64,000 nt of DNA from Pempheris klunzingeri (GCF_042242105.1 NC_092028.1:9657338-9721337), one strand, 5' to 3'. Positions 23,611-38,949 are shown, counted from the stretch's first letter. Numbers and translations are program-made. Notes: generated by a model not told the origin, from the letters alone.

Positions 23611-26600
23611 GGACACACCTCAGCCTTTTGCCTCTGCCCCCTGCTGAGGAGACAACCAGGAAGAGGTGAGCACCTTCATTGTTTGACTTGGCTTTGAGCT
23701 GCTTAGGTATCTATCAATAGACCAATAGAAAAACATTAATGCTGTACCCTGAACTGTGACTATTAAGATTTCTTTTCTCAACACGGGCATAATGGCCAGT
23801 CTTGTGTGTCTTTAATCCCCTTTGCTGAGTCTCCCCAGCAAAAACACAGTTACCAAATGTTTGGCCACCTGAATAATAAATTAAAATCGCTGTGTCTATC
23901 AATCAAATATCACATAAGGTAGTGGAACCACTGGTCATGATACGTATGATGCATATGAAAAAGTGTGAACCTATTCTTCAATGTCCACCAATAACATTAA
24001 TACCCTCACCAATGCCATCATTCTTGACAGTTACTGGGCGTGGGACCTGATTCTAATGAACTTGCCAAAAAAAAAAAACCACACCTTCAGCCTTGCACAA
24101 CTTCCCTATTCTTTTGGTCTGTACACTCTCAAACACACCCTAGTAATCTTCACCCTTCAGTCCCTTGCTCTGCCCTCCACAGGCAGCCTAACTTAATTGA
24201 TGCCCTTCCCTAACAGCCTAAATTACACAGCCAGCCTTTGAGGGCAGAGAGTGGGTTGTCAACAAGTGTGTGGCCTGAGTGAAGCCGCGGCCCTTCACCC
24301 AGAGTGACACTCCACCTGACTCAGCAGCACACAGGCACTGTTTACTGGACCTGTCCACTGCAATCAGCATGCCTGCATCTTGCCTGACTATAATTCCACT
24401 GTTAACCTCATGGCTGCCAAGAAAGGGGAGAGTGGGGGAGGGGACGGCTCATCTCCCTCTTTTGTCCTTCCACGTCAGAATGCATCCAGTCGGGCGTGCG
24501 GAGCGACAAATTAGGCAAACACTTCATCATGCAAACACACAGGCACACATAGTGGAAGCATCTTCATGAATTATCCCGCTGAGAACGTTAAATTGAATTG
24601 CACTTCGTTTCACCGTCTGCACAGTAATGCACAGCAAATCAAATTAAAATTCAATATTCCAGTTACAGGAGGATAAAATGAAAGCATATTTAGTCCTGCA
24701 TATATTTCATTATGCTGCAGAGTATAACCCTACAGAAAAACAAAATTCAGAGCACCCATTTTTCTTTTTTTTTTTACTGTGGTCACATGATTTAGAACAA
24801 AAATACAAATATCCATGCATGAGTCGTAATATCTCATGTGTTTGATTCAGAAAAACTGCTTCCTTGCTGATTTGGTCTTGTGCTGTCTGTTTATATATGC
24901 ATGCGCTGTGTTGGTGGCCCACTTGTTGATCACCCATGTGTCTTTAGCACAGTCAGCACAAAGCTAGCGTGGACTGTCCAACTGAGATTGATGCAGTCAG
25001 ACAACAACCTATAGCGACTGATCTGGACACAGGTGAACTCTCTGTCCCCTCAGCTCACAAACACAAGTGATGGAAGAGAAGCTCCGCTGACTGACACGCC
25101 ATAAAGCAGAGCAGGCGGATGACCTGAAAGAGCGAAAGCTGCTGACCCCACATGCTGTCTCATTTCTTAAGCATCCATCATCCAGTATAAACTTGTGTTG
25201 AGTTTGTCATGTCTCTGATATCTGTTTAGCAAAACCCAGTCGGTGACTGACGAGAGGAGTTGGACTCTGAACACCAACTCAAAGCCTCTTTGAAGTCGCG
25301 ATAGCAATCACAAGGTCAACACACGGTAAAAGGTATGTATTGTCAGACACTGCTCCTACAAAGAGGTATATACGCAAAGGTGTGATAGCACCTGTGGTTT
25401 GGAAGATAATTACAGGGGAGTGAATAAAGGTTGAGTTTGAAAAGGGAGTTGTCATGCAGGATTAGAGCCGTGTTGAAGAGATAACTCCCATGACCTTTTA
25501 ACTCTTGCTGTAGGGTCGGCCTGAATTCCTCCGCTGCTCTTCCTCACCACAGGGAGCTGGATGATCTCACTCCTCCTATCTGTGGGATAACTTGGTTGCA
25601 ATCCTGGATTTTATTGTCTTCATTGAAATTTTAAAGTCCTACAAACATGAGAAATTTGAAGTTCAAAAGTTCAATACGAGAATCAACGATTGCTTTTTTT
25701 GCCGTGCAAATAACTTAAACCATAATATTCCTGTGCATAAAATGGAAAAATCAAAACACTATCGCACAGCATAGTTATAAAGTTAAGCATATTGCATACT
25801 ATTTTTATTACATTGTGGCCTGGCGTTTTAGTAAATTGTTGATGTGCATTGTCACTTTCTGGTTATAGATGCTGATTTATTTGGAACCCTTCAAGTATTA
25901 AAATATCAAAACTATAATCATTATATAATGTATATAGTACAAAATAATTCTAAAAATGATTTAACTCAAAATATTAGGAGTAAATAGTACTACAGCATTC
26001 TTTATAACTGAATATATATATATATATATATTTTAAATTTAGTCTCAGACATTTCTTTTCAAAACCCAACAAAAAGTTGGTTTTAATTCAAAATAGCATT
26101 TCCCCCCTTTTCTCTCTTCATTATGGCCCATTTTATTTAACAATGTAAACAAGGTTACACATGATAAGTACCTAGCTGGTTAACTTGAGTCAAGGTTATG
26201 AGCCTGGATTACTTGGCATGAAAGTGAAGTGTGAGTGTTACCATCTCTTCTCTTCACAACCCCACCTAGCTAGTTATCAGTTAGGTAGGTATCATGTGCA
26301 GACTTGTTAACCCATGTGAATTCAAGGAGAGGTTATCGTATGTCTCTACACTGTTTCGCAAGAAGTTTCTTCAGAAGTATTGTCACATTGTTGTTTCTCT
26401 AGGTAACACATGCTAACTCGCTATTTCTAGTTGCAATTGGTGAGTTTGTTAATTTAAGAGTCAGAGGGACGTGTCGGTAGCTGACACTGCCATTGTCATG
26501 AAGAGCGACATTACGAAATAAAAAGTGATATAAAATAAAAGGGTCATTGATCTTTATTCATTTATTTATTTTAAAGCCATTACAACATAAAAAAACAAGC

Positions 26601-28593
26601 AATCACAAACCATTGAACACCTTAAGATCAGCTGTTACACCCTGGAGGCAGGACCCACCCTGAGAGGTAGACTGGGGTATGACATCATTATGACTTCATA
26701 TGAAGCAGCTGTGGAAAACAAAACCTCAGAGAAACAGTGGCCAGAGGCTGAATCAACACTAGAAACAGACATCAGCTGTCTGTGAACAACTAAATCTGGC
26801 TAGAGCATCAGACGTGGAGGGGTCAAAGGTCATCAGGGGACAGTGGGCGGCCAGAGGACGATCTTGGTCATGCACATCTGACACCTTAGAACTATTTTCT
26901 GACATAGCCTACTGTATGAACATTGAGAGTTGCACAGTGCTATTATTGCTGAGGTGTTGTGTTGTGTCCCACTAATGCACACAACATACTCAATGAATCC
27001 ATGTAGGTTAAATGCTTTTAAATCACCATTTAACTACTTTGTAAGTGGCTTGTTTGTGTCCCAAAGGAATGTCTTTAAACAGTAAAGAGACCAAACAAAA
27101 TAGCTTATGAAATTCTTCAAGTGGCTTAAAACAGTGTGGTCTATTAAAATCTCTTTAGGGAACATAAAACTAAGCAGCTCATTTGAATTGATCCTAATCC
27201 CTTTTCGATTAATGGTGAATTCATTTGGCAGTTAGTAAGTCCCACCCTCACCAGTGTAAATCACTGATATGAAAGGCCTGGTTATGATGTCGAACAAAGG
27301 CTTATCTGTTTCACAAGCGCGTACTCCATCTATTCATGCCCTCCCCTGCACTGCTAACAAACTTTCAAATGAAAGTTAACATAATTAAGCCCGTTTGCCA
27401 GATTGGTCCCCACAGAGAGGGATGAAACAATCCCACGGACAAACATTAACCCAGGGCCTGACCCTGCAGCTTGTCAAGAAGATGAACGTCTGAGACTGGA
27501 GGGGGGAAAAAAAACAGCATTCCACTTCCCGTAAACCAGTAAGGGGGAGGGAGGGGGATTTTGGGAAGTTTGGTGAGTCATCACTTTTTCTTTTCTGCTG
27601 GCGCTCCCCATTTTGGCATCGCCACGCAGAGCTTGAATACCTCCACGGCAGATTGCGCCGTCATGCTTTCAATGGGCCCTCTTGAGTTTTGACAAGCGTC
27701 TCGCATTGAGCGTTGCTGCCAGAGTCGCAGCTGTCTGCACGGCTGTCACCATCATAAGCTTTCTTTGTTGGCGTGCATGGATCCTTCACTTTGAAACCCG
27801 AGGAGATAACAAGTTAAGACTTACAGCATGAATAAAAAATAAAGCATGCGATGACTTGAAACGCTGCTGGCTCAAGCCCTCGGTTTGTCACTCAGGTTTG
27901 TTCTTGTGAGTGTGCATGTGTTAAACAGTTTGTGCGATCAGGTCAAATACAGTGGGTGAGATGAGTCAGTGGATAGCTGCTACCATGCTGAGAATTTATT
28001 ACTTGCTAACTTCATCTTGTGTGACAATAACATGCTGACGAATGCTTGTAAAATGATGACAGGGCTCAAATATAAGAGCTTTTACAGCAGTTTTAGGAAC
28101 ACCCCATAATGGAAAGTGCTTAAATTCTCATAGAGAGAACCACAGATTTTATTGCACCACTTTCTTTCTCCTATTTTTATGCCGGCTCTTTTGTGTGACC
28201 ACTCATCCGTCCTGAAAGTGCTCTGTTCTACTAACTTGATCATTGACATCATTTTGTGGTTAGGGACTCTCCCCAGCGAGCCTCCTGCACGCCGCACAAT
28301 AACACCCTCAAACCCTCTATTAGGGGCCATTTAGCCCCAGGGTCCGAGCCTCGCTCTCTCTCTCTCCACTGTTTGGTCCTGTACACACACACATGATATT
28401 TATCGCTCTTTAACGACAGACTCCACAAAGGATGATGTCACCGCCTGCAACACAACAACGTACAACAAAAGGGCAGCCGGCCCACACTCCTCTCAGTTTG
28501 ACCGCAGTGACCTCACTTGATTGATAGGCCTCTGCCTTACTGGGCTCTTTGTGCCAGTGTGGCCGTCGTGGTATGTGGCACATGAGGCCTCTT

Positions 28594-28630
28594 TGCTGCT
28601 GCTGCTGCTGCTGCTGCTGCCGCTGCCGCT
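28594..28630. repeat. (CTG)n trinucleotide repeat
   Basis: About ten CTG/CTGCCG units in non-coding sequence. The reverse strand gives a poly-Ser open frame that I treat as an artefact of the repeat. Confidence 0.85.
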
Positions 28631-30042
28631 AATGATGATGACTAAGAGTGAGTAATCAAAACAGTCGCAGGAACTGCCTTGCTTCACAAAGATGGCTGTT
28701 GCCATTAAAATGTCATCGAGCACTTGATATAAGGCGGTGTTTGCTCTTGTGGACAAGCATCTCTCGCCTCTGAGCAGTGGTAGACGGTCAGCCTGTTTGT
28801 GTTGCTTCTGTGCACATGTAAAAGCAGTGTGTGCACTTAGTCCAAATATGTGCCTTGAAATATGCGCGAGTGTATGTGTGACTGCGTGCTCCATGTTGGC
28901 TAGTCTGAATGTGACATATAGGCCTTATTGGCTTTGTGTCACCTGTCAGGCTCCATTTGTAGACGTGCCAGTTGTTGTCAGGAGGCGTTTGTCCATCATC
29001 AGTCATTAACACACATTGTATTCATAACAACAGCTTGCGCGATGCCCCTGCTTTACCTCCCCCCTCTCCTCCTTGTGTATGTGCTTCATTGATTTTACAA
29101 TAAATCGACACAAAAAAAATCCCTTTTACGCACAGTTCTCATCTAAAACGAACCGCTTTTCTCATCTCTGAAAGTGGAAAAAAAAAAAAAATCATTTCAA
29201 TGGAAAATGCTTGAAATAACTTTCTTTCTTTCTCCATCTGTGTAACACACAGCCACAAGCCACACTCCCATTAACACACACACACACACTCACACATTAA
29301 TAAGTCTGTATTAAGTTAAAAGCATGAATCCTGTCCCATGGCAATTACACACAAGCTTCTTTCAGTTTCCAGTAAAAGGTAAATAACTTCAACAGGTTTC
29401 TCTGAATGTGTTCCCCTGTGCATAAACACACATATTTACCTAATGCACTCATCAAAGACCTTCCGTTTGAAATATAGAAAAAAAAAAAAAACCCCAACAA
29501 CCTCTACTGTGATTTATGAAAAACAAAATCCATTACTTCTCCAAACCCCTGCTTGTGGTTTTCCTTCAAACGGGTTCTTTGCTAGCTGACTCACTGGCTG
29601 AAGTACAACGGATTTCCACTTCCACTTTGGACCGCTCATCTGAAACTCTACAGGAAAAACAGCAAGAAGGGGAACGGAGGGAGTAAAAGATGGAGATCTG
29701 GAAGCCATTAGAAGCTGGCAGCTGTGGCCTGGAGTGGCTGATTCAGAGGAGGAGAGGGAGAGGAAGAAAGAGAGAGGGAGGATACGGCGCATGACTGCCA
29801 TAATGAATTTAATATCTGTGCATGTGTAGGTCGTTAATGCAGAGCCTTGTGATTTAGCAGCAGGGAAGATAAAGAATGTAAAAAGTCATTTTCTAAACGT
29901 GGCCGTTCCTCGTTACAGCTCCTACTGCTCTGCCTGCATTTCCCCGAGGAGAATAATAAACTCTTAGCTGGTTGTTTATCTGTCTTTTTAATCAGTTATC
30001 TGTTTTCTTTCATGCTTCCTTCCTCTTGACAAGTGTGCGATA

Positions 30043-30043
<1 letters not shown>

Positions 30044-30104
<61 letters not shown>
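30044..30104. repeat. Long (CA)n microsatellite
   Basis: About 61 nt of uninterrupted CA dinucleotide, the longest in the window and likely polymorphic. Confidence 0.97.
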
Positions 30105-30107
<3 letters not shown>

Positions 30108-33100
30108 CCTCTCTGCCAACTACCCATCTTTGCATTCGGAATCTAGTTACAGAATAGTCCCAGAGAAATTCAACCAGGTCTAAATATAGGTACAACTGGC
30201 TGTTAACGAAACCCCTCCCCTTAACAGCGGTTATCCAATCGTAACTAAGCACAGCAGCTCTGTCAGCCTTTGGATTTCTCCACTTGGTGTCAATGGGGCT
30301 GTGGTACGAGCAGTAGGCCCAGTCTGTATATAAATCATTTTGATAAAAAAAAAATGAGTAAGAATGAACTTCTGCTCTGTTTATCTCCTACCTGAGAGGG
30401 TAAAATAACTGTAGTTTTGTACATATACATACACTACATAATCTATTGGGTGGCACCCTTGGGTGGGGGTTGTTTCCTTGGTTCTTGTTCAATTGTTTAC
30501 TGTGTACTAGTACATATGTTAATGAGTGTGAAATAGTCCACTTCACAGACATTGCAAACTGTGTTGTCTGGCTCTTGTATGTTTGTCTGCTGTCAAATAG
30601 GGAAGTGAAGCATGTGTATCTGTACGTCATCCGAGGGTGGCATCATCTTAATAGAAATATTTGAAACAAACTGACAGAAAGAAAGGATGAAAAAAGTTCC
30701 ATAAAATGATCAAACAGTGTTTTTATCTTTGGGAATGTAAGCTTTTATTACCTACACTTGCAACGTGGTGTTGCTGCCAAAAGCGAGGGGTGTGTCATTA
30801 TGTGGCAATAATATTTCATAATGTGGAGTTACAGGCTACAAAATATTTGTTCAGGAAACGTGTGTGGGAGCCATTTGGGTGCTAATATATCAGAATTTAA
30901 CCCTAGTTAACACTAGTAGCCTAGCCTCTGTCTTGCTATTTGATTATGAGAAACATGACAGCATTACATTTGCCATCCTTACAAGGACTACATAGCTCTA
31001 CCCTTAAATACAGGACCAACACAGCTCCTTTATATACAGCATTAGCTAACACAAGCTAATGACTGCTAATAAAATCTGCTGGCAGGAGTCATCATTTCAG
31101 CCCACAAAATCCACAGTCACAGTTAGACCCTCCGATTATAATCACATCCTACACAGAGATCGGTCTACAGGTGCAGTAACAACTTCCGGTGCATCCACAT
31201 GAGTCGACTTTCAAGTTAGGGTCAGGCAGAGGAAGTGAGACAGGTTTGCCATAAACAGAAAGCAGCCAAATTCCACAAGAGTGATTCCTATCCTGTTCCC
31301 ATATCCTGTTCAGAAAGTCCAGGGAGAGGCCGCTCGTATGAGACGGGGACCACAGTGGGGCTCTGGGTTTTCACCTGTGACTCATCTACGCGAATCACAA
31401 GGATACACATGGCACGACTCATCCGAGACTCAAACACACACTGTGTTCATATGCTAATAATGTGTGTGATGTACTGATGGATGTCATACATAGGTCTGCA
31501 AACAGAGCAGTACAAACACACGCACACAATATGGATGTAAATATCAGTGTTTTAGTTTTGAGTGATGGCAGCATTTGGAATCCAAAAAAAAAAATACTTC
31601 CCATGATGCTCCGTGGGGGGGGGGGTTCTCCCTCTCTCACAGACCTGGCCTCATAAATCCCCACACACACATACAAGCCAGGACCATAAACTACACACTC
31701 GCACACAATGAGCGTTTATTTGAGGTCTTCATCACTTTCTCGACTCAACTACTGTGTTCTGTCAGCTTGGTTAACCACTTCAACTTTCTGCTGAAAACCA
31801 TGAGCACCGTACGCATTGTAAATATGATAAATGAACACTCTACTATATAAAAAGTATTACCCTCTGTCAGAGGGGGGAAACCACTTTCTGCATGACTGAT
31901 TTTTAGTTATACTCACTAATCGTAGAGCTACTCCTCTCTCACCTCTCTGCTCCTCTCCTCATGTCTGTTCTTCATGCAGTTGATCTCCTTGTTCACTCAT
32001 CTCCGATGGTGGTCTGACACCCGTGTGGTCCTTCAGGTCAACAAAGGGGGCGCAGACGTTATCCGGGTCAGAGAACACACACACAAAGAGAAAGAGAGAG
32101 GGGTTTTCACCTGGTATGAGTAACTTAGAAGCATAGTCATGCTTGTAAGACCCCTCACAGATTGAAAACAAAGATAATTTAAAGAGCGTTGCTGGTAGTG
32201 GTAGTATAGATACAAAAGAGCACAACAGTTCCCCCAAAACCCAAGGCATTTCAAAATGTGAAGATAGAAAAATGATAAATCTGCAACAAAGATGCAAACA
32301 TCCACTGCAGCCGGTCGCTGCGAGGGCATTCGTCACAATGTGTGTGGTTCTTATTGAATGTTTATATGGTTTGAGTGTAGGAGCTGATTCACAAGAAATG
32401 GGTGTTAGCTGCAGTCCTGGCTGTAAAAGCACCATCAGTATGAGAGAGTTTGAAGGAGTGGAATGCAGAGCTATTGTTTGTGCCTGCTTATGTCACAAAA
32501 ATATCAAAATTTTATCTGTAATATAACTTATATTCCTGTTTTTACCTGTTTTTTTGTCGCACTTTAATCTCATCATGATCATGAAGAACTCAAAACTGCC
32601 AATTAGTGGGGGGAGGCACAAACATTACTGCTGAAATGTGCTGTATGCTGTCTAAATAATGAATTTCTATTTGTTTTCATCCCTACTAAGGAGATTGGCA
32701 GCTTAAAGTTGGTCCAGTAAAATGTCGGCATGTGAAGTTAAAAGGATAACTTAAGAGGATGTGGAAGGTGGGGAGTGCGTGACATCTATCTCATGTCACA
32801 GCTGAACTTGTTATGACATTGACGTTGGAGCTTAAAACAGAATATATCACTTCCCTTTGGGATTATTTCTGGCAGATTCGGTCATGGAATTTGGCCCAGA
32901 ATAATTTAGCTATGGTCAGATCCACACATGATCTTTGCGTGTTGAGGAGGTGTGAGATGTCGTGCGTGTTGAAGAGAGGTGGTGTGATAAGATGATCGAG
33001 TGGTTTATCATCGTTATAGGTCATCATTTCAGTTGAGACTAGTTTGAGATTGTGCAAAAGAAACTAGAAACAGGATACGTATGTGTGAACTCACACATCC

Positions 33101-33769
33101 ACATACTGTAACAGGTAGTAAACAAACTACAGTTATTTATGTATAAAATACTTTGAATGGATGAATTCGTTCTGGGCGGTATGAGCAGGTTTTCAGTGTC
33201 GGTAAACACATTTTCTGAATGTCTGGTCAAGAAATGGGGCAAATAAACGACATGTTCAACACCACGTTCTTCCAATGGAAATCATGACTCACATTTGGAG
33301 GCTATTCTTATTCTGCTATTTTTTTTTTTTCCGAAAACCTTGTGTTATTCTAAACTTTGCACCATGTGTCTTACAGCTCTCTTCAGATTCTAATTGGCAC
33401 AACTGTTGGACTGGTGAGATCACAGTTTCCTGGATTTGCGGTTTGTGAAATGATTGAGCAACATCGCTCATTGACGTACGCCACTAAAACTTGATGACTC
33501 GACTTCTGAAACCTCTTGGTGTATGTGACAAGTTGGACAGTGTCTTTTGAAAGGAAAATTACTCCAGATAATCATAACACTGCTGTAGACTTTGTTGCGT
33601 CAGTTGAACACCGCAATCAGATAAATTCACAGCTAACTACAAGAAAAAGGGGGTGGACAAAATAATCTGAATTCCTTCACACTGTAATAACTATTGCCTT
33701 TAAGAAGGTTGTAAGTTTTTCATTGAGACAGTGTCGGAGAGTGGCATGTCTCTAGCAGTAATAAGCAGT

Positions 33770-34145
33770 CATTTCTACAACTATCAGATGGATTGCCATG
33801 AAATTTTCTACAAACATTCATGTTCACCAGAGGATAAATCCCCCCCCCCACCCCGACTTTTGTCTTCCCCTGACTTTTCTTGCAGTGCCAACATGAGGTT
33901 GACCTTGCAATGAACTTTGGGTGGGGCCGTCATGTCATCCCACACGATGAATTGCGACAACTTTGATTCCCTTGACACATCATCAAGCGTCCATCATCAA
34001 ACTTTTAGTTTGCTCAATACTTTTGTTTATGACCTAATACCTGGGAAGGTCATGACACGCCCATCGGCCTCAGCTTTTGCTTTGTGTGTATTCCAAGTTA
34101 GCAAACGTTAGCCTCACAGAGCCGCTATCGTGGCTGCAGACTGTC
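33770..34145 (+). mobile_element. Short interspersed repeat, family A, copy 2
   Basis: Contains GATGGATTGCCATGAAATTT, CAGAGGATAAATCC, GCCAACATGAGGTTGACC, TCAATACTTTTGTTTATGACC and CCCATCGGCCTCAGC, ending with a CCTCACAGAGCCGCTA-type tail. Orientation is opposite to the copies at 21885 and 38950. Confidence 0.65.
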
Positions 34146-37100
34146 CCACCATGTTGGAAGACAAAAGTGTTCATAGCCGTGGTCATTGTCATAGACATTT
34201 TCAGACTGTCTCTCTTGGAAGTCGTCATAGTGTTTCATTCGCATGAAAAGTGACAGAAATAGTTCAGCAAATGAAAAAAGAGAGAGCTGCACAACTGGCC
34301 AGACATATCGTTAAGTGGGTGTCAGATAGTCGGTTTCAGAAAGGCTCAGTTGTCGGACACAGCCCCCTCATTCCAGCATCGGAAAGGTGTGGGAGGAGGG
34401 AGTTTCTGAAGATAACAATCCCTTCTGAAGGAGTACAGTGGCGCCTTTAGTCTTGCCATAGCTTGTTAGGAGTTTCATTTATTTTGTCAATCCCCTGCAC
34501 ATTATTATATTTGTATACTATATATTTAAAGCAATTCATACAAAACTGGCTGTGCGCACTTCCTTTGCCGCAGGTGCAATCAGCATCCTGCCACAGGAGC
34601 TGCTTTTCTCAAGGCCTTTCTCGTAAATCCATCCTGAAAGCTTTGGAGCGCTGACCAGGACAGGCAGAGCGAAAAAAACGAGAGAATGAAAGAGGGAAAG
34701 ATTGAAAAATTCAAAGACGGGGGGGGGGAAACAAAGCAAGAGAAAATCCAGGAGCTGTGTCCCCAGTTTGTTGGAGGCACTGCATTGTGTTCACCTCCCG
34801 AGGGCAAGAAAACAAATGAAGTGTAACTGTTGTAAAAAGTCACATGATATTTTATCCAGTTAAATGACAGGAGGTCATTCATGATGTGGTGATATGAAGA
34901 TCAGATGAAAAAAGATGTATTGTGTTTGACATTCCACTGTGTTATCTAATTCCACACATCTATTGTTCATTCTCCTTGAATTTGTGTGTGTGCGTGTGTG
35001 TACTCAACCCTGAAATGCTTTAAAGTGGGGTGGCTCTTGATAGATTCCTGTTTGTTTTGTCGGCACAAGATCAAAGTCAGCTGGTCTTAAAATTAGCTCG
35101 TAGGGGTTTGCATTGTATGTCACCGCTGTGTAAAGACCTGGAGGAGCGAGCAAGTTCTTTAATGTTGATCCAAAAACCAGACTATCCACTTCGTAACACC
35201 ATTTCACAGGTGAGAGCCGTGTCAGCCTCCATGAAACTAATTCCCACAGTGAGCCTTTGCAGAAGCAATGTGGATACTAAGGTAATGATTCTGGGTCCAA
35301 CCTGTTAATTTATATGGATAAGTGATCCAAATAGAAAAAGCTATTCTCAGTGACAGAATCGGATTATGTGACGATCCATATGCAATCACTTTATGCCAAG
35401 GGAGAAGACAGACGTGGAGGAGAGATGGCAGAGAGGAGACAGAGGGATTAGAGCTGAGAGGGAGGTGTGGGGGTGTGAGAGAGGGAGAGGAGGGTGATGG
35501 GAGAGAGAAATAGCAGGGTTGCCAGGACTCCAAAGCTTGTCTGTCATTCTGTGCGTCAGTCAGCCTATTCCCAGGCTCAGACGCAGGTACAGTGTCTGCG
35601 CAAATGAGAATATATATATATATATTTATGTATACACACACACACACACTCAAAACACATTTTCTCACTCTAGCAACACAGGCTCAATGCTGGAAATATC
35701 CCTTTTTATCCTCTGTCACAGTCTAATTAGATTCCACCACCACAGCAATCCTTTTCCCTCTACATTTTTCTCTCTTTTCTTACCTCACTCACACTCTCTG
35801 CCACACTGTAGCTCTGCAGACCTTCTGGCTGTTACCCTGGCAACAGCTGCTTCCTGTCTGTCTGTCTGTGTTGCCATGGAGGATGGGCAGGGGTGATGGT
35901 GATGGCGGCCGCAGCGGTGGCTCACTTATGATGATAAAAGTGGCCCCGAAATGAACACCAGCCAACCGCTTGTTGGCTTGTCAGTTGCAGCTAAGATGCT
36001 AATGCTAATGATGCTAATGGAGAAACTCGGTGAGTTGGTTGAAAACTTGGTCTCAAGCTGAATGTTTCAGCCGTTTCGTCTTAAAATCAGAACTCTTTCT
36101 CATGATGTTTTTGATGGATACTTGCATGATATGATGCTTACAGTCTGAGGCAGCATACTCATCCCCTTCTATGAAGAAGATGCTGAAATATGGAGAAGTT
36201 ATAGAACAGTATTACCAGAACAGTAAGCAAAACTAAAAGTATTGGCATATGATAGAAACAGTGGTTAGATTTATGATTTAACGTGCGTATAATTGTAAAT
36301 ATATCCACCAGATTAGAAATCACAGGACCCCATCTGGCCCCAAGGTTGTAAAACGCTGTTCTGCAACTGATGGCTGATTACAGGATGGTAGTTTGAGATT
36401 TGTCCTTTCATTAACAAAAACAGACACTGCAGTGCTGTGTTGTTAAAACTGCCTGTTTTCCAGTGCTGTAAAAAAAAAAGTAATGAGTTGTACAAGCATT
36501 GTCCTGTTTCATGTCGCCATAATTAATCATTTGCGGCATCTGTGCTCTGTAAACATTGATGTGGGCACCGCCAACCTATGAGATGAAGCAGGTCATTGTG
36601 GTGAAGAGGGTCAGTGCAAGTCAACTAGAGCAAATTAGACCCTGTAAGTGAACAGGCCATTTCTGTAATTAGTAGCCTACAGTGTTTCAGACCAGAGTGC
36701 AGGATTATGTTTTAAAGGCTCGCCATGAAGCATGATGTATAAAACTCATCTCCTCCTGAGACTTGGCTTTTATTAGAACTTTTTTTCATGCTTCCATGAG
36801 AGAAGAAAAAAAGGCCCAGATTTAACAGTTTAAACAGTTATTACAGCGGTGTTTTCCTAAGCGGGCTGGGACTTTACACAACCTAATTCACAGTCGTCAT
36901 ACTGTTTCAACATCTGCACCACATGATGTATTTAATTCTCATTTACGCGTCCAAGCGGAGCATGTGTTGCAATTTTCACCCCTGAAAAAGCGCACGTCAG
37001 CATCGGTGAATCGTTTGTTCTTGCATGTTTGAAGAAGGACTTTGAAGTAACCGTGTCTTTGTAGAGCAAGAAGCCAGAATGACACCTGGCAAATTTGCTT

Positions 37101-37604
37101 TAGCATACCAGACGTAGCTGAGTGCCGCTTCCCTCAAAAATGGCGTTTGATTGAATGCCTGGAATGACATCAAAACTTTGCTGCCGGGGCATCTGTTTAA
37201 AGAGGAGCTCTTGGTCAAAAGAGACCACAGTGTTTTGGCAAGAAGTAGGGGGTGCACCCATATCTGACGGGGAAACAATAGCTTCTACTCTAGAAACTTC
37301 TCAAGTTCACAGGTACAACACATGGTAACTAGTGTATGTGGGGCAAGTATCTTGTTCCATGCTGGCCTGTTTCCCTCCCAACTCGCAAACTGTCAGAAGA
37401 TAAAAGAGGAAACATGGCAGAAAGAGAGTGGGAAACACAGAGCAACTTCAAAGCTTGAGAAGAGTTTCTTTAAACATGGTTCTCCAAAGACCACATCAAA
37501 CACAGGGGGAGGCGAATGGGGGAGGGAGGGAGGGAGGGAGGGAGCTGGGTTGGGTTCATGTGCGAGCGTGTACATGGATGCGTGTGAGTGTGAGTGTGCG
37601 CATG

Positions 37605-37632
37605 CGTGTGTGTGTGTGTGTGTGTGTGTGTG
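37605..37632. repeat. (GT)n microsatellite
   Basis: About 28 nt of GT, preceded by degenerate GTGTGAGTG units and by a (GGGA)n run at 37521-37544. Confidence 0.9.
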
Positions 37633-38949
37633 CATCATAACATGGCACAAAGTTGCAGAGATGCATCTAGGCTATGCCGCTCCAACCTAAGTGTAGAGAA
37701 GAAAAAGAGGCTGTCAGCTCTGATAAAGAGTTTGGAGTGTGTGTGTGTGTGTGTGTGTTTCTTCTCGTTCTGGGAGGCCTCTTCAGCACCCAGAGAGCAT
37801 TTCAGCTCAGCGGCTGCCAAGGAGACGATCAGAGGGTGGCCCTGCAGCCCACACACACGCTCACGCATACTCACCCTGCCGCATCAGGGCTCCCATCATG
37901 GAAGTGCAGAGCCACGCACACATACATCAAATCACACACTTCATGCTCTTTTATTGTGTATAAACCAGAGTGGATATTGATTGTTTTAAACAGAGCATTT
38001 ACGACGCAAATGCTATTCCTGGGGCTTAGGGTACACCCACACACGTTTTCCCCCATGACACACACGAGCAATATGAAGACACACACACACAAAAACGCAC
38101 AAACAAACAGCGATACATTAAAACAGACATTCTTGACATTCCTGTGAAACCCTCTTGTATCATCTGCAGACAAAACTATACAATCACCTCTGACTCAATG
38201 GTCCTTTGTCAGAAATGAACACGACCTTTCTCCTGTTTTAACAGAGGCTGCCTGTCGACTTTCAGACCTGGTGTTTCGGGCCTCTCTCAGTAACAATGGC
38301 ACTGATGGAAAAAGACAGGCTACTTAAATGGAAACTGTGTAAAGTATTCCAGTCTGAGGTTTGTGTGCTGTCTGGCCCCGTGGCTCCTGCTCTTCCTTTC
38401 TTTTCATGGTGTTCTTCCTATTTCTCCATTATTCTGTCACTCTGGCAGACAAGCCATTGTGGACCTGTATCCTTCCTGTTGGCCTCCTCTCACTGGGTCT
38501 CAGCCTGCCTGTCTGTCTACCTACTGCTGTCCTTACCTGTCAGAATTTGTGTCTGTCTCTGTTTTTCTTGCTTTGTTTCTTCCTGCTCTCTGTCAATGAT
38601 TATGGTGGTGTTCTCCTATCTATGTTACCCTGTCTGTGTGACCACACAGCTATGGCCTCATTTTGTGTTTGTGAATAAGCTTGAAAGTATATTTAGATTT
38701 TTAACAAGACTAACAACTTATACTGTGTTTACCCTACAAGTGACGAAATCATGTCATACAAGTCCCTGTCAAAAGAAGCCGGTGACGTGGATCAAAGTAC
38801 TAGTATCCTAATGTTGATGTTTAGCAGCTATAATGTTAAAAAAATAACCATGTCCCTACGTTAGTCTCGCTTAGTCTCACTCGCTAGCATTTACCATTTG
38901 TAATCTTAAAGTACTGAAATACTAAAAATATGATCTGATGATGCTGCAA

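Noticed and set aside
28493..28894. 133-codon minus-strand open frame with poly-Ser
   Set aside because: Generated by the (CTG)n repeat; no other support.
29514..29801. 95-codon minus-strand open frame
   Set aside because: Low-complexity Ser/Leu composition from purine-rich DNA, no family signature.
34250..34450. 66-codon open frame with a KKERAAQLARHIVKWV-type basic stretch
   Set aside because: Looked briefly like a transposase remnant, but no family motif follows and no terminal repeats flank it.
37322..38147. Several overlapping open frames on both strands
   Set aside because: All run through (GT)n/(CA)n tracts and have no splice or domain support.
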